Source: Candidatus Gastranaerophilales bacterium | Lineage (GTDB): Bacteria > Cyanobacteriota > Vampirovibrionia > Gastranaerophilales > Gastranaerophilaceae | Assembly: GCA_028693235.1 (NCBI GenBank) | Contig: JAQUVW010000004.1 | Location: forward strand, 1 to 64,000 | Length of the DNA: 64,000 nt | Reading direction: 5' to 3' | Made by a program: the position numbers and the translations under genes | Shown here: positions 50,613 through 61,088 of the stretch, piece after piece | Position numbering within the stretch: position 1 is the stretch's first letter | How the letters are laid out: every line of letters starts with the position of its first letter | Notes under the pieces: generated by a model | The model's input: the letters and a program-made list of their open reading frames with translations, nothing else | The model's database searches: none | Told to the model about the DNA's origin: nothing

Positions 50613-52179
50613 TACAAAACAGCAAAGCCTCTTAAGAGTGGCATGGATAATAGCATTTGTGACAATAATCTCAAAATTCATGGGATTTTTGAGAGATATT
50701 GTAACCGCTAATTTTTATGGAGCAGGCACCACCTCAGATGCCTACTTTTATGCATATCAAATACCTGCTTTAGCACTCATATTACTGGGCGGAGTCGGTG
50801 GACCTTTTCACAGTGCAACAGTTGCTGTATTTGCAAAATTAATCCCGGGTAATGAAGAAACTATCAGCAAAAAAGTTAATAAATTATACAGTACATTTAT
50901 GACTTCGTCGTTTTTAATTTTCGCAGTTTTAACAGCATTTGTGTTTATTTTTGCGGAACCCATTATGGGCTTTATGATTTCAGGAGGCTCTCCTGAACTG
51001 ATACATTTAGCGGGAATTCACTTAAGAATTATGTCACCGATTTTGTTAATAGGTGGCGTAATAGGTATATATTACGGGCTTTTGGTAACATTTAAAGAAT
51101 TTTTACTCCCTAATTTGTCACCTATCGTTATGAGTATTGTCATAATTATCGCAATTTCGCTTGCTAAAACAGATTCCAACGGATTGATTTTGGCTGGAGC
51201 CACTACAGTCGGTGCGTTTTGCCAATATTTGGTACAATTTCCGAAAATCAAAAAACTCGGATTTCAATGGAAGCCAAATTTAGAAATAAGAAATAATGTA
51301 GAGTTTAAAAACGTTATGGAACTCTTGTTTCCCGCAATTTTAAGCTCAACAGTGGGGCAAATTTATGTTTATGTAGATATGTTTTTTGCGTCCCAGCTCC
51401 CATCAGGAGCCTGGTCAGCTATTGGCTATGCAAACCGCATTTTTCAGTTTCCGGTAGGAATATTAGTAACAGCATTTTTGGTTCCGTTATTCCCGATTTT
51501 TTCAAAACTTGCAGGCGAAAAAAATTACGAAGATATTAGATATTACTTCAACAAGGGTGTAGGCTTACTAAACTTCGTTTCTTTCCCAATATTGATAGCG
51601 ATTATTCTTTTATCCTCTGATGCGGTGCAATTAGTATTTCAACGTGGAGCATTTGACGCAAAAGCAACAGCAATGGTAGCTCAGGCATTGATTTTCTTGT
51701 CTATAGCAATAGTACCTTATGTTTTCAGAGATTCCGTCACAAGAATATATTATTCTTTCAACGATTCAAAAACTCCTTTTATCGTAGCTTTTTCGTCAAT
51801 TATATTAAAATACGTTCTCAATTATTTCTTTACAAAACCATTGGGAATAGGCGGTATTACACTATCAACGTCACTTGTAACTTTGTTTAATGCTACAATT
51901 TTGGGTATATTATTGACAAAAAAAATGGATATGGGATACAAAATATATTTCAAAAATATTTTAAAAATGATAATAGCTTCTATTTTTACCTTTGCAATGA
52001 GCTTTATCGTGTATAAATTGTGGGTAATCGACCCTTCTAATTGGTTGCTTTTAGCTATAAAAACCGGAATAATGGTAATTGTTTGCTTTGGTTTTTACCT
52101 GCTCTTTGCGGCTCTATTGAAGCTGTCATACGTAAAAGAACTGTTAGGAAGACTGCATGGATATATTCAAAAACACTGA
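50605..52179 (+). CDS. murJ: Lipid II flippase MurJ
   Basis: 524 residues, about 14 membrane helices. Start overlaps the SpoIID-like gene by 8 bases. FMGFLRDIVTANFYGAGTTSDAYFYAYQIPAL (helices 1-2) and the FRDSVTRIYYSFNDSKTPF stretch mark the MurJ/MviN family, as do QLVFQRGAFDAKAT and the second helical half. It exports lipid II for peptidoglycan synthesis. The pairing with a wall hydrolase-like gene is sensible. Confidence 0.93.
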   Translation: MTDTKQQSLLRVAWIIAFVTIISKFMGFLRDIVTANFYGAGTTSDAYFYAYQIPALALILLGGVGGPFHSATVAVFAKLIPGNEETISKKVNKLYSTFMTSSFLIFAVLTAFVFIFAEPIMGFMISGGSPELIHLAGIHLRIMSPILLIGGVIGIYYGLLVTFKEFLLPNLSPIVMSIVIIIAISLAKTDSNGLILAGATTVGAFCQYLVQFPKIKKLGFQWKPNLEIRNNVEFKNVMELLFPAILSSTVGQIYVYVDMFFASQLPSGAWSAIGYANRIFQFPVGILVTAFLVPLFPIFSKLAGEKNYEDIRYYFNKGVGLLNFVSFPILIAIILLSSDAVQLVFQRGAFDAKATAMVAQALIFLSIAIVPYVFRDSVTRIYYSFNDSKTPFIVAFSSIILKYVLNYFFTKPLGIGGITLSTSLVTLFNATILGILLTKKMDMGYKIYFKNILKMIIASIFTFAMSFIVYKLWVIDPSNWLLLAIKTGIMVIVCFGFYLLFAALLKLSYVKELLGRLHGYIQKH

Positions 52180-52753
52180 TTTTGTACTAGAACTCAATAA
52201 TAGCTTGAAAAACGGAGGAGTAATAACTTTCGTAACTGATACCGTCTGGGGCGTAGGAGCCCTTCCCACAAGCGTTACAGGTGTTCAACGCATATATGAG
52301 CTAAAGGGGCGTGACACCTCTAAGCCGTTAATCCTTATGTCAAATAAGGCCGAAAACCTTATGCCATACGTATCGAAGATACCCGTTACTGCTGAAAAGC
52401 TTATGCGAGAACATTTTCCGGGAGCTTTGACATTAATATTCGAAAAAACATCGCAAGCACCTGATTTCATTAGCTCCGGCAAAAACACTATTGGGATAAG
52501 AGTCCCTAATAACAAGACTTTCCAGAGATTATGCGAGGTTATTGACGGTCACGTTTTGGCAACTACAAGTGCCAATTTATCAAACCAACCCGCTGCAACT
52601 ACTTTTCAAGAGGCTAAAAATTATATCGGGGATAAAGTTGATTATACTTTTGAAGATTTCGGAGAAAAAGCACAAGGTCTTGCTTCTACTGTCGCTTTAG
52701 CTCTTGACGATAATATCAAAGTTTTAAGACAAGGAAGTGTTTATATACACTAA
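52157..52753 (+). CDS. tsaC: Threonylcarbamoyl-AMP synthase (TsaC/Sua5/YrdC family)
   Basis: 198 residues, length of the YrdC-only enzyme. It makes threonylcarbamoyl-AMP for the t6A37 modification of tRNA. KNGGVITFVTDTVWGVGALPTS and YELKGRDTSKPLILM hold the conserved basic residues; FPGALTLIFEKT and TIGIRVPNNKTFQRL follow. MtaB in this window acts on the product. Start overlaps murJ by 23 bases; no Sua5 C-terminal domain. Confidence 0.9.
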   Translation: MDIFKNTDFVLELNNSLKNGGVITFVTDTVWGVGALPTSVTGVQRIYELKGRDTSKPLILMSNKAENLMPYVSKIPVTAEKLMREHFPGALTLIFEKTSQAPDFISSGKNTIGIRVPNNKTFQRLCEVIDGHVLATTSANLSNQPAATTFQEAKNYIGDKVDYTFEDFGEKAQGLASTVALALDDNIKVLRQGSVYIH

Positions 52754-52795
52754 ACATAGTTGCCTAAAAAGTAAAATTACGAGTAAAATTATAAT

Positions 52796-54772
52796 ATGCA
52801 AAAATTTAAAAGTTCTATAATAATTGTAATAATCGCATTTTTATTTGTAGCTTCTATCGCATACATTGTAACAAGCCAGTTTGTCGATAGAAATACTAAC
52901 GACTACGCAATAAAACAAATTACCTACAATCAAAAAAATTATGGCAGCAAAGATGTTGTTCTCGTTGTTATAGATGACAAGTCTTTAGAAACCGTGAGAT
53001 GGCCTTGGGCTAGGTCGCTTTATACTGAAATTTTTGACTTTTTACAAAATCAAGCAGGTGCAAAAGCTATTCTGTTTGATGCAGTTATAACTTCACCTGA
53101 CTCTTATAACCCTAATGCAGATAAAAATTTTTACCAGTCGATTAAATCTATGCCGACGCTTATTGCCGGATTTAACCTTTATGATACAGATAACAACAGC
53201 GGGGATATTTTACCTACTAAATATGATGCAGTTTTTAATCAAAAAACAGGTATAGATATTAAAGATGCCAGAAAAACTAAAATTCCTTCGACTTACACAG
53301 GAATTATTAAATTTCCGAAAGATTATATTGAAGCAATTCCTCAACTAGGCTCGGTTATGGTTCCGGTTGACAAAGATGGCGTCATAAGAAGATACATGCC
53401 TGTTGTCGAATACAAAAATAAATTGTATCCGTCACTGGCATTATCAGGTTTTGCAATGAAAACAGGGATTAAGGATTACATTTTGTATGATAATTTTTTA
53501 TGCTCTGCTGATGATTGCAAAAGTTTGAGAATACCTATTTCACAAAAAAAGTCTAAAAATCCTGCTTATTCAAATTTATCAGGAATTTTTATGAACTACA
53601 ACTGGTACAAGCCTCAAAGTGAATTTTACACTCATGATTCTTATTCAGCGATAGATATTATAAATTCCAACAGGTATATAAAAGCAGGGAAACCACCTGT
53701 TTTAAATCCTGAGATTTTCAAAGACAAAGTAGTTATAGTCGGTGGAAATGCAAACTCGCAAAGTCTTGCAGACCGCAGGAATACCCCCATACTAATCAAA
53801 CATTCGGGAATTGATATTCAAGCGACGGCATTGAATGATATGTTAGACAACAAGTTTGCATTAGAAAGAAACCCTATAGCAACCTTCTTATTTACTTTAT
53901 TCTTCGCTATTATGACCTTTTACATTATTAAAAAATATTCTATTATCATTTCTTTGGCACTAACTACATCAATGACGTGTTTATATGTTATTTTATACAA
54001 TTTGTTAATGGCTAACAATGTTGAGATTTCACTGTTTACGCCAATTGTTATTGAGGTTGTTGTTATTGCTTTCGGCTACTCATACAAATTTATAATTGAG
54101 GGACAAAACAAAGAAAAAATCAAAAATGTTATGGGAAAATATATTTCAAAAGACATTATGCAAAATGTAATGGAAAATATTGACCAAGTAAAAGTAGGCG
54201 GAATAAAATCTGAAGTTACGATACTTTTTGCAGATATAAGAGGCTTTACAGCTATATCAGAAGCTTTGAGTGCTGAAGAAGTCACCGGTATTCTAAACGA
54301 ATATTTCAGCGAAATAGAGCCTATAATAAGAAAATATGACGGTGTATTAAATAAGTTTATGGGTGATGCGATTATGGCTATTTTCGGAGAGCCTATAAAA
54401 AACAAGCAACACGCCATTAATGCTGTAAAATGTGCTCATGAAATACTTCGAAAAGTAAAAGTGCTACAAAAAAAATGGCTGCTTGAAGAAAAACCTAAAA
54501 TTTCAATTGGCATAGGAATCAACACCGGTGAAGTGTTCGTCGGAAATGTAGGTTCAGAAGAAAGACTAGAATATACCGTAATCGGCGATACCGTAAATCT
54601 TGCAAGCAGAATAGAAGCTCATAACAGAATATACAAAACTCAATTTTTAATCAGTGAAAACACCTACAAGCATATTAATAATATTGCTGACGTTATAAAA
54701 ATCAGCAACGTCACTATCCGTGGCAAATCAAGAAAAATTGATATTTACGAAGTCCTTAGAATTACAGAATAA
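52796..54772 (+). CDS. CHASE2 domain adenylate/guanylate cyclase
   Basis: 658 residues. An N-terminal membrane anchor (IIIVIIAFLFVASIAYIVTS) leads to an extracytoplasmic CHASE2 sensor (about 45-360: VVLVVIDDKSLETVRWPWARSLYTEI). Two to three membrane helices follow (about 365-435). The class III cyclase domain begins near 470 (VTILFADIRGFTAISEAL) with the two metal Asp residues (FADIRGF and FMGDAIMAIFGEP) and VGNVGSEERLEYTVIGDTVNLASRIE. Substrate, ATP or GTP, cannot be told from sequence. Coupled to recG by TAATG overlap. Confidence 0.92.
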   Translation: MQKFKSSIIIVIIAFLFVASIAYIVTSQFVDRNTNDYAIKQITYNQKNYGSKDVVLVVIDDKSLETVRWPWARSLYTEIFDFLQNQAGAKAILFDAVITSPDSYNPNADKNFYQSIKSMPTLIAGFNLYDTDNNSGDILPTKYDAVFNQKTGIDIKDARKTKIPSTYTGIIKFPKDYIEAIPQLGSVMVPVDKDGVIRRYMPVVEYKNKLYPSLALSGFAMKTGIKDYILYDNFLCSADDCKSLRIPISQKKSKNPAYSNLSGIFMNYNWYKPQSEFYTHDSYSAIDIINSNRYIKAGKPPVLNPEIFKDKVVIVGGNANSQSLADRRNTPILIKHSGIDIQATALNDMLDNKFALERNPIATFLFTLFFAIMTFYIIKKYSIIISLALTTSMTCLYVILYNLLMANNVEISLFTPIVIEVVVIAFGYSYKFIIEGQNKEKIKNVMGKYISKDIMQNVMENIDQVKVGGIKSEVTILFADIRGFTAISEALSAEEVTGILNEYFSEIEPIIRKYDGVLNKFMGDAIMAIFGEPIKNKQHAINAVKCAHEILRKVKVLQKKWLLEEKPKISIGIGINTGEVFVGNVGSEERLEYTVIGDTVNLASRIEAHNRIYKTQFLISENTYKHINNIADVIKISNVTIRGKSRKIDIYEVLRITE

Positions 54773-57189
54773 TGACGAAAACTTACCTCGAAAATGCAAA
54801 TCTTGACCAAATTAAATTGGCTATTGCTGTTGAAGAAAAACATCAATATATTGATATTCGTGGAAAAGAAACTTCTTTTTCAGGTTTTATGATAAAAGAG
54901 CTCCGAAAAATCTATAAACTATCTAAAAAAAATACTCGCTGGCTCCCTATTATTGAAGCATTTGAGCATTACGCACAAGAGTCTATGCCTCAAAGAAAAA
55001 AAATATTAAGACGCTTCATCACAATTTTAAAGGGGGAATTAAATCCATCATTAATCTCTGAGGAAAAACAATCTTCGAATGAAAATGAAATAAAAAAAAG
55101 TATCTACGAACAAGACGTCACCTACGTAAAAGGAGTGGGCCCAAAGGTCGCATATTTGTTAAACAAACTCGGCATTTTTACCGTTTTTGATTTAATAAAT
55201 TATTTTCCAAACAAGCATATTGACTACTCTAACAGGGTTTTTATCAAGGATTTGAAAGTAGGAGAAGATGTTACAATTTTCGGCAAAATCAAGGCATTGA
55301 AAGCATTTACAACAAAAAACAATTTGACGATTATAAACGTAAGAATATCTGATGAAACTGATATTATGGAGCTCAACTTCTTTTATCAAAAAGCAAACAG
55401 ATTTATGCAAGAAAGATACAAGGCTCAATTTCCCAAAGATGCAAATATTATAATTTCCGGAAAAGTCAAAAAGGACAATTACACCGGTAAATTCACAATA
55501 GACAAGCCTCAATATCAACTTGTGAATAATGACTTTTACGAGGGCGAAAATCTAAATCTCGGTCGCTTGGTTCCGGTTTATTCAATGGTTGAAAATCTTA
55601 GTCCTAAAACGCTCAGACGTGCCATTTATAACGCTTTATTCGATTATAAAAATCAAATCGAAAATCTTATACCTGATAAGATTCAAGCTAAGCATAATCT
55701 TTTAGACAGAAAAGAAGCCATTGAACAAATCCATTTTCCTAAAAGCACTGAGCTTTTAGACCATACCAGATACACCCTTGTATTCGAAGAATTGTTTTTG
55801 CTTCAATTAAAACTTGCCCTTTTAAGAGAGGCTAATGTTAAAGATTTAAAAACAGTTCCCCTCAAAATAAAAGAAAATGGACTTGTAAAAAAGTTTGTGG
55901 ATTCATTGCCTTTCACATTAACAGATGCTCAACAAAGAGCAGTAAATGAAATTTTGAAAGATATAAATTCTGAAACACCTATGCAACGGCTCTTACAAGG
56001 AGATGTCGGAAGCGGAAAGACAGTCGTAGCTTGCATAATGCTTCTTGCTGCTATTGAAAACGGTTATCAGGCTGCAATAATGGCTCCTACAGAAATCCTT
56101 GCCCAACAACATTTCAATAACTTTATTTCTTGGCTTACGCCGCTGGGAATAAGCACTGCACTTTTCACATCTTCAAATAACAAACGTACAAGGACTCAAA
56201 TAGAAAGAAATTTGAGAAACGGACAAATAAATATCGCTGTAGGCACTCATTCATTGATACAAGAAAACATTGAGTTCAGCAACCTCGGAGCAATCGTAAT
56301 CGATGAACAACACAGATTTGGGGTCAAACAAAGAAATGCATTAAGAGAAAAAGCCTCACAGCCGCAAATGCTTACAATGACAGCTACTCCCATCCCTAGA
56401 ACTCTGGCATTGACTGTCCACGGGGATTTGGATTTGACAATTATTGACGAATTACCAAAAGGCAGAAAACCAATCAAAACCGTTCTAATCAACATGAACA
56501 AACGTCAACAAGCATACAACCTTATTAGGCAACAAATTGAACTCGGACATCAGGCTTACATTATTTTTCCGCTTATAGATGAGTCGGAGACGCTTTCAGC
56601 TAAAGCTGCAACAAAAGAAGCTGAAGAATTGAAAAACGGTGAATTTTCAGATTTGAAAATCGGGCTTCTCCACGGAAAAATGAAACCCGATGAAAAAGAT
56701 GAAATAATGAAGGATTTCAAAGACAAAAAATATAATATTCTGGTAAGCACCACCGTTGTTGAAGTTGGGGTAGATGTACCCAACGCAACAGTTATGATGA
56801 TTGAAGATGCCGACAGATTCGGGCTATCTCAACTCCATCAACTCAGAGGACGTGTCGGGCGGTCAAAGCTGCAATCTTATTGCATATTGACATCTGCTTC
56901 CACAACAAAAGAAACTCTCGCTCGTTTAAATATCTTAACTCAAACTAACGACGGTTTTGTAATCGCTGAAAAAGACCTTGAATTAAGAGGTCCCGGGGAA
57001 TTTTTAGGCGTAAGACAAAGCGGGCTTCCAGAGCTCCATTTAACCGATTTAACAAAGGATATCAAAATACTTGAATTAACAAGGGCAGAAGCCTTTTCCT
57101 TCATAAAAGAAAATGATATCAAATCTTTTAAAGCATTAAACAACTATCTTGAAACAACCCTTGCAAGTGCCTCAGATATAGCCGGTTAG
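54772..57189 (+). CDS. recG: ATP-dependent DNA helicase RecG, N-terminally extended
   Basis: 805 residues, against about 690 in E. coli. The first 110 residues are an extension (AIAVEEKHQYIDIRGKETSFSGFM and a helical part), recalling cyanobacterial RecG. Then the wedge domain (KGVGPKVAYLLNKLGI, OB fold at about 155-260) and the helicase core: Walker A GDVGSGKT near 410, DEQHRFGVKQR, TATPIPRTLA, and the C-terminal QLHQLRGRVGRS. It remodels stalled forks. One-base overlap with the cyclase gene gives coupling. Confidence 0.95.
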   Translation: MTKTYLENANLDQIKLAIAVEEKHQYIDIRGKETSFSGFMIKELRKIYKLSKKNTRWLPIIEAFEHYAQESMPQRKKILRRFITILKGELNPSLISEEKQSSNENEIKKSIYEQDVTYVKGVGPKVAYLLNKLGIFTVFDLINYFPNKHIDYSNRVFIKDLKVGEDVTIFGKIKALKAFTTKNNLTIINVRISDETDIMELNFFYQKANRFMQERYKAQFPKDANIIISGKVKKDNYTGKFTIDKPQYQLVNNDFYEGENLNLGRLVPVYSMVENLSPKTLRRAIYNALFDYKNQIENLIPDKIQAKHNLLDRKEAIEQIHFPKSTELLDHTRYTLVFEELFLLQLKLALLREANVKDLKTVPLKIKENGLVKKFVDSLPFTLTDAQQRAVNEILKDINSETPMQRLLQGDVGSGKTVVACIMLLAAIENGYQAAIMAPTEILAQQHFNNFISWLTPLGISTALFTSSNNKRTRTQIERNLRNGQINIAVGTHSLIQENIEFSNLGAIVIDEQHRFGVKQRNALREKASQPQMLTMTATPIPRTLALTVHGDLDLTIIDELPKGRKPIKTVLINMNKRQQAYNLIRQQIELGHQAYIIFPLIDESETLSAKAATKEAEELKNGEFSDLKIGLLHGKMKPDEKDEIMKDFKDKKYNILVSTTVVEVGVDVPNATVMMIEDADRFGLSQLHQLRGRVGRSKLQSYCILTSASTTKETLARLNILTQTNDGFVIAEKDLELRGPGEFLGVRQSGLPELHLTDLTKDIKILELTRAEAFSFIKENDIKSFKALNNYLETTLASASDIAG

Positions 57190-57241
57190 ACTACCAAAGG
57201 GGATATAAGCGTTATTATAAATTTTCATTATGATTTGAATT

Positions 57242-58705
57242 ATGAAAAAACTTGTCATAATACTGTTTATTATGTTCTCTTTCGCAAACCTTGCCTCCGC
57301 TGACGATGACTTGATTTGGAACTATAAAAGTGATGAATTTGTCGAAAATCTTACTCAAGGAAAATCTAACGTCATTCAAGACGAAAAACAAAAGGTTCTC
57401 GACTCTGAATTGAGCAAAAATCTCGGTATCGACTTGGTCTACACAAATCTGGCGGAATGCCTTACTGTCGCCGTTGATAACAACTATACACTAAAAACTA
57501 ACAACAGCTCAAAAGAAGCTAATTATTGGGAAAATAAAAACTCAATTGCTCAATTTATCCCAGATTTAAGCTACGGTTATACAATGCAACAGATAAATGG
57601 TACAGTTTTAGTCGGAAATGTTTTGCCAACTGTTCTGAACGAAACAGCTATTCAATCACAGCTCAAAATCAACTGGGATACTGTTCAACAAGGTAAATTG
57701 TTCTTCCTTTATGCTAAAACTAAGCATACTTACAAAGCCAGTTACGCAGCATTTGAATATTCTCGTGACCAAGTAATTTTAAATACTACTTTAACGTATT
57801 ATGACCTTCTTCAAAAAAAACTTACCTTTGAAGTTTTAAAAACAAACCTCATTGAAAGAGAAGAACAATTGAAACTAACTCAAGCCCGCTATGCTGTTGG
57901 ACTTGGAGATAAGTTCGATATCTCAAGAGCTGAAGCTGAACTAGCCAAAGCAAAACAACAATATATAGCTAATTTCAACAGCTTAAGGCTATCACAAGCA
58001 AAGCTTGCCAATCTAATTGGTATAGAAGTAACAAATGCAATTTACCCCTCTGAAAACGGCATTAATACTCGTGAACTTTTGGAACCTTCTTACGACATAG
58101 AAACACTATATAAAACGGCTCTCGACACCCGTGATGATGTGCGTGAATACAAAGAAAAAATTAAAGCCTTAAAAGCTGAAAGAAGCTCAAACTACATGGA
58201 TTTTGTTCCCCAATTAAATATTTTCTATACAACCGGACAATACGGCACAATCCGCCGTGGGATAGGCGATAACACAACAGTCGGTTTTTCAACAACGGTT
58301 CCTTTGGGCAAAAACCTAGGACTCGGAACCTTCACAAAAGTAAAAGCCTACAACGAAAAAATTGATGCCGAACAATATAAGTTAATAAATTTGACAAGAA
58401 GCGTCAAAGAAGATATCCTAAATTCATACTATGACTCAAAGACAGCTCTTGAAAGAATTGAAGCATCAAAAAAAGAAGTAAGATCTGCCGACTCTAGTTT
58501 ACGTATTGCTATCATGAGAATGAAAGTTGGAGCCTCTACATTTTTAGATGTTATTCAAGCTCAAAGCCTTAAAGTCCAAGCCAGAGAAACTCTAATCAAT
58601 ACAATGATTGAATACAACAAAGCTCAAGCTCAGCTACTCTTCAATTCGGGAATTATTAGCATCGGTAACGTTTTAAATGGGTACAAAATTCCCACACCAC
58701 CATAG
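57242..58705 (+). CDS. TolC-family outer-membrane efflux protein
   Basis: 487 residues. Signal peptide MKKLVIILFIMFSFANLASA. The outer-membrane efflux repeat structure is visible twice: LTQARYAVGLGDKFDISRAEAELAKAKQQYI and AIMRMKVGASTFLDVIQAQSLKVQARETLINTMIEYNKAQAQLL, with coiled alpha-hairpins between strands. It would form the trimeric channel of an efflux pump or secretion system. No inner-membrane or adaptor gene stands beside it, so the partner lies elsewhere. Confidence 0.9.
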   Translation: MKKLVIILFIMFSFANLASADDDLIWNYKSDEFVENLTQGKSNVIQDEKQKVLDSELSKNLGIDLVYTNLAECLTVAVDNNYTLKTNNSSKEANYWENKNSIAQFIPDLSYGYTMQQINGTVLVGNVLPTVLNETAIQSQLKINWDTVQQGKLFFLYAKTKHTYKASYAAFEYSRDQVILNTTLTYYDLLQKKLTFEVLKTNLIEREEQLKLTQARYAVGLGDKFDISRAEAELAKAKQQYIANFNSLRLSQAKLANLIGIEVTNAIYPSENGINTRELLEPSYDIETLYKTALDTRDDVREYKEKIKALKAERSSNYMDFVPQLNIFYTTGQYGTIRRGIGDNTTVGFSTTVPLGKNLGLGTFTKVKAYNEKIDAEQYKLINLTRSVKEDILNSYYDSKTALERIEASKKEVRSADSSLRIAIMRMKVGASTFLDVIQAQSLKVQARETLINTMIEYNKAQAQLLFNSGIISIGNVLNGYKIPTPP

Positions 58706-58760
58706 TTCATAAATCTTTACAAAAGCTAAATAAAATATATTTTATGCCGATATAAAATGT

Positions 58761-59918
58761 ATGAGAAATGATGATAACACAGGGATAATTGCATCTATTA
58801 ATACAAATATCTTAGGATATGTACAATCATTCGTGGTAAGTATGAATAAAAATGAATCTGCTAAAAAAACAAATATGGAACTCGAAATTCAGGAACAGCC
58901 TGATATAGTAACGCATTTAATCGAAAACTATATCACTCCCGAAAACTATATTCTCATAAATTTGCCCTTAAAAATAAAAAAAGTCATTCTCATTGCCAGT
59001 GGTTCATCATACCATTGTGCTTACGCTACTGCTGAATTATTGAAAGATCTCGCTCATTGTGACGCTGAGTGCGTTTATTCGTGTGAATTTAACTATAATC
59101 CAAACCTAGATGTCAATCGAGATACTTTATTTATCTTCATTTCTCAATCAGGCGAAACCTCTGATACATTGGCTGCATTAAAAGAAGTTGCTAAAAAAAC
59201 TGATAATATATTGTGCATTACAAACCACGAAGACTCCACTATTTGGCAACTTTCTAACTATAAAATTAATACTTTAGCTGGCATAGAAATGAGTATTGCT
59301 TCCACCAAAGCTCTTTGTGCTCAATTGATGTGTTGCTACCTATTAGTTTTAAAAATTATGTATTCTAAAAATATTGATATTACGCTAGAACTAAAACAAA
59401 TTAACAATCTCCCCGCTCTTTTGAATGACGTAATCTCTAAAAAAGAGCAAATTAAAGAAATTGCAAAAAAAATATCTAAATTTCAAAATCTTATAATTTT
59501 AGGCTCAAGAGAATTTTATGCTTTGGCTAAAGAAAACGCTCTCAAAGTAACTGAAACCTCTTACATAAATTCTGTCGCTTACCCTCAAGGCGAATTTATG
59601 CACGGGCATTTGGCTGTCTTAAACCAAAAGGCTGCTTTGATTTCGTTTATCGATGAAGAAAATCAAGACTTGTATTTGAACAACCTCAGAAAAATAAAAG
59701 AAGAATACAATCCTTACATAGTTTCAGTTACAGGCAAAAATATCCGTCCTGATATTGATGAAATTGCAGATTTTGCATTTAAAAACAATGCCGAAAGTAA
59801 GATTTTCAATATTTTTGGAACTTTACTATTTGCACAACTTGTAGCTCTTGAAATTGCAAAAGCTTTGCACCGCAATATCGATAGACCGATAGGGCTCAAA
59901 AAAGTTGTTATAAATTAA
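58761..59918 (+). CDS. SIS-domain sugar isomerase/deaminase, GlmS C-terminal-like
   Basis: 385 residues; Met at 58842 or 58875 are alternative starts, since the first 37 residues lack similarity. Two SIS domains as in the isomerase half of GlmS: IASGSSYHCAYATAELL, FIFISQSGETSDTLAALK, STKALCAQL and the later LGSREFYALAKENALKVTE, YPQGEFMHGHLAVL. There is no N-terminal glutaminase domain, so it cannot use glutamine by itself. Likely an ammonia-dependent isomerase or a deaminase of an amino sugar phosphate. Convergent with the MFS gene. Confidence 0.85.
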   Translation: MRNDDNTGIIASINTNILGYVQSFVVSMNKNESAKKTNMELEIQEQPDIVTHLIENYITPENYILINLPLKIKKVILIASGSSYHCAYATAELLKDLAHCDAECVYSCEFNYNPNLDVNRDTLFIFISQSGETSDTLAALKEVAKKTDNILCITNHEDSTIWQLSNYKINTLAGIEMSIASTKALCAQLMCCYLLVLKIMYSKNIDITLELKQINNLPALLNDVISKKEQIKEIAKKISKFQNLIILGSREFYALAKENALKVTETSYINSVAYPQGEFMHGHLAVLNQKAALISFIDEENQDLYLNNLRKIKEEYNPYIVSVTGKNIRPDIDEIADFAFKNNAESKIFNIFGTLLFAQLVALEIAKALHRNIDRPIGLKKVVIN

Positions 59919-61075
59919 TATTCTTCAGGCAAATATTTTACAAAATACGCAAGAGCAAACGGGAACAATGATATACATAGAAGAACATTTAATATCCCGA
60001 ATTTTTCAGCAAGAAGCGTTATCAATGGCAACAACAACCCTACGACGCCCCAACTAAACCCCCCGATAAACCCTGAAATCATGCTGTTATATTGTGGCAT
60101 TGTTTTTTGTGCCATTACCATATTCAAAGGGACGGATAAAAAACTGACAAAACCTATTATAAATAGTGGAATTACTGCGAATACAGGCATTTTGAGCTCT
60201 GCAAAATAAAACAACAGCGACAATGGAAACACAAACATCATCGACAAATAAAATACTCTTTTTGCTCCGTAAAGCTTTTCTATATATGGACTTGCAACAA
60301 TTCCAAGTCCGCCGAGCAACATAAATACAAACAAAATAAATCCAATTTTTGTTGCATTAAAACCTAAATTTTTCCAATAAAACGGTAATATCAAACAAAA
60401 AGAAGATACTATAAGTGATTTAAGTATTGATGTCATTATCAATATTCTTACTGTTCTGTTTTTAAACATATCAGAAAATGCACCAAAGAACGTAAATTCT
60501 GTTTTTTTAGTGCTTACAAGTGATAATTTAGGAATAAAAAAGAACATACTAAAAGCTAAAAGCACACCAAAAATTGCGGCAAAAGGCAATGAATGAAGCC
60601 CAAAATGGTCAGTAATCCCTGATGAAATCAAAGGTCCTATTGCGTATCCGATAGTTCCTGCGGCTATATATTTACTCATTTGAGTGGAATTGTTATCATC
60701 ACCTGCAAAAAATGCTGCAAAACTCGTCGCTTGAGGATGAAAAAATGACACACCCATACTACCTAAAATTATGCACAAAGCTAATATCCAAGGGGTTGGA
60801 GCTATGCCTATTAAAGACAAAAATATTGACGCAAACAACATTCCCCAAAAAATAAAAAATCGTTTTTTCCACTTATCCGCAATAAAGCCAAACAAAGGTT
60901 GAGAAAGTGATGCGGTAAGATTTGAAGCACTCACCATTAACGAAGCTATTGCCATTGATATCCCGAGATTGGCTGCTATAAAAGGTAATATCGGATTCAA
61001 AAAACCTGAATAAGCATCTAAGACAAAATGCCCCGTACTTAACCAATTAACTGCTTTTTGATTTTTATTTCTCAT
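59915..61075 (-). CDS. Major facilitator superfamily transporter
   Basis: 386 residues, 12 membrane helices. GHFVLDAYSGFLNPILPFIAANLGIS starts the first repeat. The MFS motif A between helices 2 and 3 is visible (LFGFIADKWKKRFF), with a counterpart in the second half (PYIEKLYGAKRVF). The layout is reminiscent of the fosmidomycin-resistance group. Substrate unknown. It lies 13 bases after purH, so both may be cotranscribed. Confidence 0.85.
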   Translation of the reverse strand: MRNKNQKAVNWLSTGHFVLDAYSGFLNPILPFIAANLGISMAIASLMVSASNLTASLSQPLFGFIADKWKKRFFIFWGMLFASIFLSLIGIAPTPWILALCIILGSMGVSFFHPQATSFAAFFAGDDNNSTQMSKYIAAGTIGYAIGPLISSGITDHFGLHSLPFAAIFGVLLAFSMFFFIPKLSLVSTKKTEFTFFGAFSDMFKNRTVRILIMTSILKSLIVSSFCLILPFYWKNLGFNATKIGFILFVFMLLGGLGIVASPYIEKLYGAKRVFYLSMMFVFPLSLLFYFAELKMPVFAVIPLFIIGFVSFLSVPLNMVMAQKTMPQYNSMISGFIGGFSWGVVGLLLPLITLLAEKFGILNVLLCISLFPFALAYFVKYLPEEY

Positions 61076-61088
61076 TCTTACCTCAAAT

